A stretch of DNA of 64,000 bases from Euwallacea fornicatus (lineage: Eukaryota; Arthropoda; Insecta; Coleoptera; Curculionidae): NCBI RefSeq assembly GCF_040115645.1, contig NW_027096056.1, positions 302,871 through 366,870 of the forward strand. Direction: 5' to 3'. The first letter of the stretch is position 1, and each line of letters begins with the position of its first letter. Shown here piece after piece: positions 33,490 to 42,385 of the stretch. The notes under the pieces are model-generated. The model was given only the letters and a program-made list of their open reading frames with translations, made no database searches and had not been told where the DNA came from. Position numbers and translations under genes: made by a program.

Positions 33490-34560
33490 TTTAAACTACG
33501 AATAAACTTTATTTATTTCAAGACAAAAAATTCTTAATGACTTATTGCCTCCAATCCAGGATCTATATTTATATCAATAACACCGCTGGATTTGTTTGAA
33601 GCTCGATACAATAATATTATACAATATTGCGAAGATTGATTTTACAATGAGTCGTCATAAGTGATCATATAATTCCTACCTCCTCGAGTCTGAAAAAATG
33701 AGATTTAATTTCCGAGGAATTTCAATTGTACGTTCACTTTCACATTTAGTTTCCTTTTTGTAATAGAAGTAACCTATAATTCCTAAAATTATTAATTCAA
33801 AATTGTCGTTACAACTACCGATAGACCACGGCTTCTGATATTTAATTTTTTCAGAGGATGTACAATCAACCTATTGGTATTTTCAGTGTCTTCTTTTAAA
33901 TTTTATAAATTTATTTCCTTTTATTTTAGTGATTAAATTTTCTTTAGTGATTTTTCATTAATATTGATGGCTGAAAATTTTTACTTCAAGTTTATAGCAT
34001 TTGTTTTTTGAGAATCGTAATTATTAGTTCTTATTTTTACCGTATATTCTGCCAGTAGGATTAGAGATGTTTGTTTAACATTTTCAACTGTATTTGGATT
34101 TGGACAATTAAAGTATGCATTCTCCGGGGAGGATGGTCTTATTAAAATAGAGTTATCACCTAACTGTGTTACTGAATTTCTTTTATATGTGTTGGGTGAT
34201 AGTGGGCAATGATTTGTTAAATAAATTGTTTGAATTATGCATGGTTAATTTTTTGTTAATACTTTTTTTTATATAATGTTATTTCTTCTATTTTGTGTGC
34301 AATTTTCCTTTAAATTAAAGAATTCTTGTGATGATTTTAATAAATAGGGATTAGTTAAGATCATTAGTTGATTGTTAATTGGACTTGAATGTAACTGGTA
34401 AAGCTTATATAACTGTCTGAATATTAAAGGGATCGCTACTTAGAAGATAATTGGACCGTTTTTATGGTAACGTCTTTATAGGCTACTTCATAATAATTTA
34501 TTATATAATCGAAAGGAATTTGTGTTTTCAGATTGAATTAATAAATGATTGTTTGCAGTT
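33490..34560 (-). pseudogene. Gypsy-5 env relic, downstream part
   Basis: Read leftward, the region shows pieces of an errantivirus-type envelope ectodomain: INYYEVAYKDVTIKTVQLS near 34480-34510, QLMILTNPYLLKSSQEFFNL near 34320-34370, then NHCPLSPNTYKRNSVTQLGD and FNCPNPNTVENVKQTSLILL near 34080-34220. Layout and spacing resemble the env C-terminal halves of Gypsy-1 and Gypsy-2. Its upstream part is at 40693-41005, on the other side of Gypsy-2. Many stops; long dead. Confidence 0.6.
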
Positions 34561-34781
34561 AGTTACATGACCATCTAGAACATCGAACAAAGGAATTAAA
34601 ACCGCTTAGTCAACAACTTATTTTATATAAAAGTAGAAATCGCGTAATCCGGAGTCAGTCAGTAAGAGTCGTCTGTTAGTAATTAATATTAAGAGTTTTA
34701 GTTCTTTGTGAATAAAGTCGCCCTAAATTTCAATCAGTGTTTTTTTTTTTAAATATAATTTCGGGTTACGAACATATAACT
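34561..34781 (+). repeat. Gypsy-2 5' LTR with promoter and poly(A) signals
   Basis: 221 bp, beginning AGTTACATG and ending CATATAACT. A TATA-like tatataaaa is at 34624-34632, with an initiator-like tcagt cluster about 25-30 bp downstream, and the poly(A) signal aataaa at 34711-34716. Differs from the 3' LTR by about two substitutions (attaaaacc/atcaaaacc, agtcaac/agttaac) and the length of a T run. Confidence 0.9.
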
Positions 34782-34798
34782 GGCGCAGTCGATATAGG
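34781..34798 (+). other. Gypsy-2 primer binding site
   Basis: TGGCGCAGTCGATATAGG directly at the LTR end. The TGGCGCAGTCG core is the Ser-tRNA type primer site used by several insect errantiviruses and matches the start of the Gypsy-3 site. Confidence 0.8.
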
Positions 34799-34954
34799 AT
34801 ATTGTGACGGGCTTGTGTTGGACGTTGAATTTCAACACGAACTAACCAGAGCAAATCCGGTGCGTACCTACGAAGAAGAGAATCAAGAGACTTGAGCAAA
34901 GAAGAAGCAGCCACGGACCAGACATAAATCGCTGACCAAGTGTTGCATCTTAGA

Positions 34955-34983
34955 ATGTTCAAGAAAATAATCATTGTACTAGG
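34955..34983 (+). promoter_or_regulatory. Env leader exon with start codon and 5' splice site
   Basis: An ATG at 34955 opens nine codons plus two bases, mostly encoding hydrophobic residues, and ends at a strong donor gtaagtg (34984-34990). The matching acceptor is ttattttcag at 38770-38779. Joining them keeps the env reading frame exactly. This would give env a start codon and the first part of a signal peptide from upstream of gag. Not experimentally shown. Confidence 0.65.
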
Positions 34984-35019
34984 GTAAGTGTATTTGGGCA
35001 CATATATTGCATATTCTTT

Positions 35020-36342
35020 ATGTCTGAAGTTGAAGAATTATTAAGCCAAATAGCTACTTTAGATATTAGCGAACCCTTAACTGACTCCGTTTCACAAAAA
35101 TCGGAAACGTATAATTTTATAGATAATAAGATGGCTGAATTTAAATCTGAATATTTGAATTGTATTCCGCAGTTTGACGGAAACCCAAACGATTTGGGTA
35201 GGTATTTGTCTGTGTGTCAATCTGTTATAGATACTTTCTATAAGAAACAGCAACCTAATCACTTTCAAAATATTTATCTTTTAAACTGCATAATAGGGAA
35301 ACTTACGGGAAATGCTAAATTATTATTAGGAACTCAAAGTGTGAATACTTGGGAAGAAGTAAAAATTATATTAAATAGACATTTTGCTGACCAAAGGGAT
35401 GAGGCTTGTTTGAATAGGGACCTAGTAATGTTAAGACAACAAAACCAAGAGAATCCTGAACAATTTTATGATAGAATTTTACATATATTAAATTTACTAT
35501 GTTCCTATACAGACTCTCATGAAACTACAGATCAAGCAAGAAGTCTGAAAAAGGATTTATATAATGAATTAGCCCTTAAAACGTTTTTGTCAGGTTTAAA
35601 AGAACCATTAGGTACCAATATTAGGTGCATGAGGCCACAAGATCTTCCACAAGCGTTACAATTTGTGATGGAAGAAAGTAATATTCACTATTTGCAATCA
35701 AATAATAATTATAGTAACAGACCAAAATCATCTGGAAGACCTTTTGTCCAATCAACACGATATCGTACACCTTTGAATAATTATAATAGTCAATTTCAAA
35801 GATCAAATTATAACTCTTTTAATCAAACGGAAAATTTTAGACGTCCAAATTTTAACTCATTTTATCAACAAGGAAATTTTTCACAACCTAATTTCCAAAA
35901 TCATTTTTCACGACCTAACTTTCAAAGTAATTCAATGTATAATTCTAGACCCTCGACAAACGTATTTAGACCTAATCAAAATAAACCACTGCCTAAGCCA
36001 ACTCCAATGAGCATGTCTACCAGACAAACGGGCAGAACGTTTAACAATAATAATTTTAATAATAATAATTACCGTGAATCGAATCAGTTTACTAGAAACA
36101 GAAATCAAACCCCTAACTTCGCAGTTGAGGAATTGTATAATGCTGATATAGTCAGAAGCGAAGACGACACCGTAAACATGAATAACATAAACAAAGGAAG
36201 TCAACCCGACACCCAGTCGCGACGCGAACCTTGTGAATCAGAATATTCAAGAAGGCACGTACATGCCAACTCAGCAGAAAATTGTTTTTCATATAATGAC
36301 GCAAATTTTACTGGAACTCGCCTGCAAGACGATATAACGTAG
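35020..36342 (+). CDS. gag: Gypsy-2 gag
   Basis: 440 codons from ATG 35020, intact. Gag forms the particle that packages element RNA. Residues 40-215 are the capsid-like core (LNCIPQFDGNPNDLGRYLS, FLSGLKEPLGTNIRCMRP), closely related to Gypsy-1. From about residue 220 the protein becomes a low-complexity tail rich in Asn, Phe, Arg and Pro with repeated motifs of the type FRRPNFNSF and FSRPNFQS, likely RNA-binding; there is no CCHC knuckle, as usual for errantiviruses. The pol frame overlaps its end, so pol needs a ribosomal frameshift. Confidence 0.9.
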   Translation: MSEVEELLSQIATLDISEPLTDSVSQKSETYNFIDNKMAEFKSEYLNCIPQFDGNPNDLGRYLSVCQSVIDTFYKKQQPNHFQNIYLLNCIIGKLTGNAKLLLGTQSVNTWEEVKIILNRHFADQRDEACLNRDLVMLRQQNQENPEQFYDRILHILNLLCSYTDSHETTDQARSLKKDLYNELALKTFLSGLKEPLGTNIRCMRPQDLPQALQFVMEESNIHYLQSNNNYSNRPKSSGRPFVQSTRYRTPLNNYNSQFQRSNYNSFNQTENFRRPNFNSFYQQGNFSQPNFQNHFSRPNFQSNSMYNSRPSTNVFRPNQNKPLPKPTPMSMSTRQTGRTFNNNNFNNNNYRESNQFTRNRNQTPNFAVEELYNADIVRSEDDTVNMNNINKGSQPDTQSRREPCESEYSRRHVHANSAENCFSYNDANFTGTRLQDDIT

Positions 36343-38714
36343 AACCTAAAGTCATAATATTAAACAACAACGGAATCGGAGAACTTTCGTATGTTATCTT
36401 TCCGGAATTTAATTTAAAAATATTAATTGATAGTGGTGCTTCAAAATCATTTTTGGACCCAGAGAAAGCATTCAAACATTTTCCAAAATTTATTAAAGAA
36501 GATCCGTTTATAGTATCAACAATTTTTCAACAATCGGCACATAAGTATAGTGCAAATATTCCAACGTCAGAAATATTCAATTTATCGAAGGAACATAAGA
36601 TGAAGTTCCATTTATGCAAGTTCCATGACTCGTTTGATGGATTGTTAGGTATGGATAATTTAAAACTCTTACAAGCAATACTAGATTATGAACAGGGATA
36701 TTTACACACACCTTGTGCAAATATTAAGCTAAAATTCTATAGATCAAAATCGCAAATACATAATATAACTATCGCGGCGAGGAGTAAACAAGTTGTAAAA
36801 GTAAAAACCAGTATTCAAAATGGCGAAGCGTTGCTACCGTATCAAAAAATTAAGGACTGTGAAATTCCAAATTGCATAATTACTGCAAGAAATGGACAAG
36901 CGATAACTACTATATTAAACAACTCATGCAAAGACATTACATTAAATTTAACCGAACCGTTTGAAGTAGAAAAGTATGATGAAGATGAAGGACTTAATTC
37001 TGATTTAAGGATAGATTTGAACTTAATTCATGATGAACAGAAAAAATTGGAACCCCTTAAAATACGTACTGAACATTTAAATGCTGAAGAAAAAGGAAAA
37101 TATAATACTAATGCAGATGCTTTGAGTAGAATAGAACTCCATATAAAAGAAACGGATGAATTTTCGGAATTAGTAAAATATATGGATGATTTCAATAAAT
37201 CATTGCAAGAGGAAATTAATAATAAAGCAGGACCGTCGGATGACCAAACTTCAATGATTGTAAACTTAGACCAAGAGCAAAACGAAATTCCTAGTGAAAA
37301 TGTGGAAGAAGCTATTGAAAATGAGACAGTACATACGAATCAGGAACAAGATCCAGTTGTGGGTATACCAATTGCTGAAACCGCAGTGAACTATGGAGCA
37401 ATTCAGATACTGATATCAGCAGTATATCATTCACCGGCAAAATCGAAATTAATCACTTTATTCGGGAAGAAACGGCGATATATTTTACAAATCTCGGAAG
37501 AAAATGTGGAATATGATATAATGAAATTTATAAGAGATAACATAGCTCCTGAAAAACTCTACTCGATTTACTTTGAAGACCCAAAACTGTACCCAAAATT
37601 CTGTGAAATAGTGAGGAAAAACTTTAAGTGGCCATCGTTAAAATTTAAAAGATGTATGATAAAATTAATTGATGTAATAGAAGAAGATGAAATACAGGAA
37701 GTAATTAAAGCGTATCATGAAGGCAAATCAAATCATAGGGGAATCGAAGAAACGGAACAAAGAATAAAAAATAAATATTATTGGCCAAATTTAAAAATTT
37801 CAATACAAAATTACATTAATCAATGCGAAATCTGTCAAAGAAGTAAGTATGAAAGGAACCCCATAAGGATGGAAATTAATATCACCCCCACGGCAGGCAA
37901 ACCATTCGAAATAATTCATTTGGACACGTATACTATAGATAAGCAAAAATTCTTAACAATAATTGATAGTTTTTCAAAATACGCCCAAATATATCCGATC
38001 AATTCCTTAAATGCAACAGAAATAGCAGATAATTTAATTTTATTCTTCTCACATCACGGAATTCCGAAACAAGTAATAACAGACAACGAGACTGAATTTA
38101 AAAATGCGGTAGTAACAGAATTATTACAAACTCATAAAATTAATGTTCACTTTTGTTCACCTGACCACCCGAAATCAAACGGAATGATTGAAAGGCTACA
38201 TTCTACTTTAACGGAACATGTGAGACTCTTAAATAATCAAGGACAAAAAAATACCTCAATAACCAAGAAATTACAATACGCCATACTGGCCTATAATCAT
38301 ACAATTCATTCATCAACGAATTTCAAACCAATAGATATAATTAATGGACATATGAATAGTGATGACCCATTTGATATAGATATTAATAAGATATTAATGA
38401 CCGATTATGTAAATGATCATAGGGAAAGAACAAAAATTCTTTATTCAAAAATAAATGAAAGCCAAGTGGAATTAAAAGAAAAAATTGCAGAGAAATCTAA
38501 CAAAGATAAAGATAAACCAATTTTATTTGAAGAAAATCAACAAACTTATGTAAAGAAAAACATTAGGCAAAAATCAGGTGATCCATTTCATGAACCAACA
38601 TTCATAAAAACAGTAAACCCAGCTAGGAAAACAGTAACTACGACGGACAATAAGAAAGTTCATATGGATAACTTGAAACGTCCTTTTAGGAGAAAATATA
38701 GTTTTAACAATTAA
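36342..38714 (+). CDS. pol: Gypsy-2 pol, protease-integrase with RT deleted in frame
   Basis: Open for about 790 codons, overlapping the end of gag. Protease has its active site ILIDSGASKS near 36425-36445. Near 37070-37110 the pre-RT block RTEHLNAEE is followed directly by KGKYNTNADALSRIE, the last residues of RNase H, so about 450 residues of RT and RNase H are missing compared with Gypsy-3, without loss of frame. Integrase follows with a zinc region (YHEGKSNHRG and CEICQRSKYE) and catalytic Asp, Asp, Glu in IIHLDTYTI, VITDNETEF and SNGMIERLHS. Integrase looks intact. A recombination or template-switch during reverse transcription would explain the clean loss. Confidence 0.9.
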   Translation, partial: EPKVIILNNNGIGELSYVIFPEFNLKILIDSGASKSFLDPEKAFKHFPKFIKEDPFIVSTIFQQSAHKYSANIPTSEIFNLSKEHKMKFHLCKFHDSFDGLLGMDNLKLLQAILDYEQGYLHTPCANIKLKFYRSKSQIHNITIAARSKQVVKVKTSIQNGEALLPYQKIKDCEIPNCIITARNGQAITTILNNSCKDITLNLTEPFEVEKYDEDEGLNSDLRIDLNLIHDEQKKLEPLKIRTEHLNAEEKGKYNTNADALSRIELHIKETDEFSELVKYMDDFNKSLQEEINNKAGPSDDQTSMIVNLDQEQNEIPSENVEEAIENETVHTNQEQDPVVGIPIAETAVNYGAIQILISAVYHSPAKSKLITLFGKKRRYILQISEENVEYDIMKFIRDNIAPEKLYSIYFEDPKLYPKFCEIVRKNFKWPSLKFKRCMIKLIDVIEEDEIQEVIKAYHEGKSNHRGIEETEQRIKNKYYWPNLKISIQNYINQCEICQRSKYERNPIRMEINITPTAGKPFEIIHLDTYTIDKQKFLTIIDSFSKYAQIYPINSLNATEIADNLILFFSHHGIPKQVITDNETEFKNAVVTELLQTHKINVHFCSPDHPKSNGMIERLHSTLTEHVRLLNNQGQKNTSITKKLQYAILAYNHTIHSSTNFKPIDIINGHMNSDDPFDIDINKILMTDYVNDHRERTKILYSKINESQVELKEKIAEKSNKDKDKPILFEENQQTYVKKNIRQKSGDPFHEPTFIKTVNPARKTVTTTDNKKVHMDNLKRPFRRKYSFNN

Positions 38715-38762
38715 ATAACATTAGAAATCAACAATCCATAGTTATATCTACATATATTAATT

Positions 38763-40442
38763 ATGATAATTATTTTCAGCATAATCGAATTTATACTTGG
38801 AACTTCAATCGAAATAAAGGAAATGAAAAACAATCCCGGCATATTACCATTGAAAATAGGAAATGCGAAGATAGTAAAATCAACACATATAATGTTACAC
38901 TATTGCGACTTAAATTTAATTATAAATGAAATAAACATATTATATTCAAGGTCAGAAAACATAACTAATACCATTGAATATATGAAATTAGAAAAACCGT
39001 ATCTGAATGAACTAAAGAATTTTATTAAAATAATGGAATTTGTTCAAGAAAAGGTGATTACAAAATTAAACGAATTAATTCCTCATCCGAATCGAAACAA
39101 ACGAGGATTAGTTAACATAATTGGATCGATGTTTAAAGCTGTAACAGGAAATCTTGATGCCAAAGATGGAGAAAGATACGATAGGGAAATTAATGAATTA
39201 CGTAGGAATTCCAACAGAGAAATACAAATTCATAAGTCTTTAGCCATAAACATGATTAAAGCATTTAATGCAACAATACAAAGACTAAACGAAAATAATA
39301 GATTGATCGAAGATAAGATAAATGAAATTTTACCTTATGTACGGGAATTTGGAAACAATAAAGTTTGTATTTTTCTGAAAGAAGCAGTAAATGAAATAAT
39401 AAACATGTATGAAATGATATATGTAATACTACAAGATATTGAAAATTCAATTTTATTTGCAAAAATAGGACTAATGCATCCAAGTATAATTAAGATAAAA
39501 GATTTGTTTTTGGAATTAAAGAAATTAGAAAAAGGATTAGGTACAGACAAGTTACCCACATCGGTCACCTTGGAGAATACTCCGACATTTGAGACATTGA
39601 TAAATTTAGAATGTTTTGTTTTGAATAATAAAATAGTATATATATTACATATACCAATCGTTCATGAACAAATGTTTGACTATTTCCATTTATATGCGAT
39701 TCCGATTTACATAAAGGGTCAGTTCAGAGTTGTGATTCCACAAGAAAAATATTTAGCGATAACCCAAATGCATTACACCTACTATACAGAAAGTTGTAAA
39801 TTGATTAAATTAGATTTATACATGTGTAGTAATAAGGATTTGATAGAAATAAATAATAGCATTCCTTGTGAAATAGGTTTGTTAAGTAATAAAAGGAACA
39901 ATATAAATTGTAATTAAACTCAAATAGTAATTAAGGACGTAATTATAGATACATTAGAAAGACTTTTCCAATGGATAGTAGTGATTCCGGATGAAACCCC
40001 TGTACTTATGCAATGCCCAGAAGAAGGAAGCGAGATGCAAAACTTGAAAGGGACATTTTTACTCCAGCTACCAACACAGTGTCAAGTGACTATTAACAAA
40101 CGGAAGATACGCGGTGAAGCTGATGTCATAGAAGTCAAAGCACAACCAATTTGGTTCCCGAAATTATCGGAAGAAGCTGAACTAACGCCAACATTAAACC
40201 CAAGCGTGCATTTACCCAGTGTCAGTTTGGACGAACTTCATACATGGAAAGGAAAATTAGAAGAAATACCAAACCAGCCTTTGGAACCAATGGAAAATAT
40301 CTCCATAACACCCAGTCTATGGACAATATTTGCATATCTGCTTGCAATAATAATCTGCAGTATGCTGATATGGAAAAAATTCATAGTACCCAAATTGAAG
40401 AAGAAGCCAACAAATGAAGAGGAAACTATTCAGCTTCCTTGA
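38763..40442 (+). pseudogene. env: Gypsy-2 env, one premature stop
   Basis: F-type envelope glycoprotein. Hydrophobic start, then an N-terminal subunit to a furin-type sequence NRNKRG near codon 115, followed by the conserved LVNIIGSMFKAVTGNLD of the fusion subunit. A TAA at 39915-39917 interrupts the ectodomain; the same frame continues to 40442 and includes one transmembrane segment (40317-40370) and a Lys-rich cytoplasmic tail. The stop is the only lesion seen. The annotated ATG at 38763 lies upstream of a splice acceptor at 38779, so the natural start is probably in the leader exon at 34955. Confidence 0.85.
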
Positions 40443-40458
40443 AAACACGGAAGCCGAA

Positions 40459-40472
40459 ACTGAAGGGGGAGG
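40459..40472 (+). other. Gypsy-2 polypurine tract
   Basis: gaaactgaagggggagg-type purine run directly before the 3' LTR, the primer for second-strand synthesis. Confidence 0.75.
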
Positions 40473-40692
40473 AGTTACATGACCATCTAGAACATCGAAC
40501 AAAGGAATCAAAACCGCTTAGTTAACAACTTATTTTATATAAAAGTAGAAATCGCGTAATCCGGAGTCAGTCAGTAAGAGTCGTCTGTTAGTAATTAATA
40601 TTAAGAGTTTTAGTTCTTTGTGAATAAAGTCGCCCTAAATTTCAATCAGTGTTTTTTTTTTAAATATAATTTCGGGTTACGAACATATAACT
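40473..40692 (+). repeat. Gypsy-2 3' LTR
   Basis: 220 bp, almost identical to 34561-34781, followed by the target duplicate AGTT. Confidence 0.9.
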
Positions 40693-41005
40693 AGTTCTTT
40701 ATACTTAAAAATACTATGGCGCATCACGTTTATTTAATCGAAATTACTTGCCGTTTGTACGTTCCTTTGAAATTTTTTGATGACACGCAGATTATTTTCT
40801 ATATTATCAAGTAATATCATGGCATACATCGAAATAGACATGGACTGGGTCATTTGTGTAAGGTCATTTATCGTTTCATAGGTAACATATCGGTTTCGTA
40901 TGTTACTTCCATTCGTCTTGATAACAGTTAGTTGTGTCAACGTCTTTGGACTATGTTTTTATTATTGTCTGTGTCGAGGATACGTGGTCGACACCATGAT
41001 GTTGA
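40693..41005 (-). pseudogene. Gypsy-5 env relic, upstream part
   Basis: Short open stretch NGSNIRNRYVTYETINDLTQ then MYAMILLDNIENNLRVIKKF, resembling the helical region after the fusion peptide in errantivirus env. It continues across Gypsy-2 into 33490-34560. The start of env and everything upstream (pol, gag) are not recognisable. Identification is by layout and helix pattern rather than a hallmark motif. Confidence 0.45.
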
Positions 41006-42385
41006 TTTGTCAGGATTTAAATAAATCACTAACGAATCTTCATTTCTTTAACAGATTCCTTAAAAATTAGGAAAAGAAAATAGTACAATTACTTAGGGCC
41101 AGCACTCCAAAAATTATTCTCTTCGTCCAAAGACCTAAAACTACTTTTATATTGGAGAAATATTTATATGTAATTAATTAAATATTAAGGGTAGTTGGAA
41201 TCAAACAGAAGTTGGACTTTTGGTCAAAGTTCATAATTCTTATACATTGATAAAAGGGTAGTATTTTAAGTACAAACAACATAATTATTTTGTACATCAA
41301 TAAGGATAAGGAGGTATTGAATGGGGCAAGTTTCTATGGTAATTTGCTTTCTCACCCCAGACACAAGGGGGGCACAGTTGGTTGACAGTGCCGAGGGGAC
41401 TGTATTTCTTTTGGTTAGCTTTTTAATTTTGTGCGAAGGACCACAGCTTATTTGGCGCTGAACCAATGCAGAACAGAAAAAACAAACACACTTGGTAACA
41501 ACACACTTGTATTTTGTATCACTAGATTTTCAATGTTACTTTACAAGTGACAAAAGTCATAACAATTGTAAAATATGAGAAAACTAGAAAAACACAAGCG
41601 ATCACTGAATGTTAATAACTTTTCACGATTGGGAGTTTTTACTTCAACAGGGAAACTAATATGTGAATTGAGCGCAGAAAGGGATCCTACTAAGACTGTA
41701 GGAGTTAAAAAGAGAATAAGGGAGATGTTGAAGAGGCGTTGCGTTTTGTGTGATAGATTCTATGAGACTGTTTTTTAATCTCAATTTTTCCCACCGAATG
41801 TGAATCTCAAGTTGTCCATTTATATTTTTACCACCTCATAGTCATACCAATTAATGTGAATTATAGTGCCGAGGACTAGGGATTGCTTATCAATACGGTG
41901 CCATGAAGGTGTGAGAAAAATTATGGTTGAAAAGAGTTATGAGCATGGGAAGAGTGTGGGATGTGTATGCAGTTGTGTAATGTAAACACTGCCCTTAAGG
42001 GTGATTAATGAGGTTTACGTTGGCAATATAAAAGAAATTTATTAGTGGGTGAAGATGTTGGGTAGTTTTCCAACAGGTATATGACATAAGTTTCCATTAA
42101 TTTAAATATGTGCCTTTGTTCTTCTTAGTTTAGATTTTGGTATCTTATTGAAGATTTGAAATTACTCTTTTCAGGAATTTTTTTTTACTCTTTATAATAT
42201 CCTTTAAAACTATTACAATCTGATCTTTTTTAAGATCAATGAGCAATTTTGTTCTAACTTAAATTATTGCGTGATGATTAAAACTAAGGTCTTACTTACT
42301 AGTTTGCCTTAAGATCTAATAAATTTACTACACTATACTTAGCATGTAGCACAAATACCGCACAATAATCTGCTTTTCACTATCA
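41006..42385. other. No gene supported; includes the 3' untranslated part of the Jockey-like element
   Basis: AT-rich. A 67-codon open stretch at 41575-41778 has many Lys and Arg residues but no recognised motif or homologous neighbour. The 3' end of the Jockey-like element to the right was not located; no clear poly(A) tail. Confidence 0.5.

Larger units (their letters stand above)
34561..40692 (+). mobile_element. Gypsy-2: young errantivirus-like element lacking RT
   Basis: 6.1 kb with two almost identical LTRs, a 4-bp target duplication AGTT (34557-34560 and 40693-40696), primer site, gag, a shortened but open pol, env and a purine tract. Gag and pol are open; env has one stop. Reverse transcriptase and RNase H have been removed by an in-frame deletion, so it could only move using another element's enzyme. 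It is inserted in the Gypsy-5 env relic. Confidence 0.9.

Noticed and set aside
36453..38714. Gypsy-2 pol as a complete polyprotein
   Set aside because: No RT catalytic YMDD-type motif or RNase H core is present; only the last RNase H residues remain before integrase.
41575..41778. 67-codon basic open frame
   Set aside because: No motif, homologous copy or gene context; too short to support.
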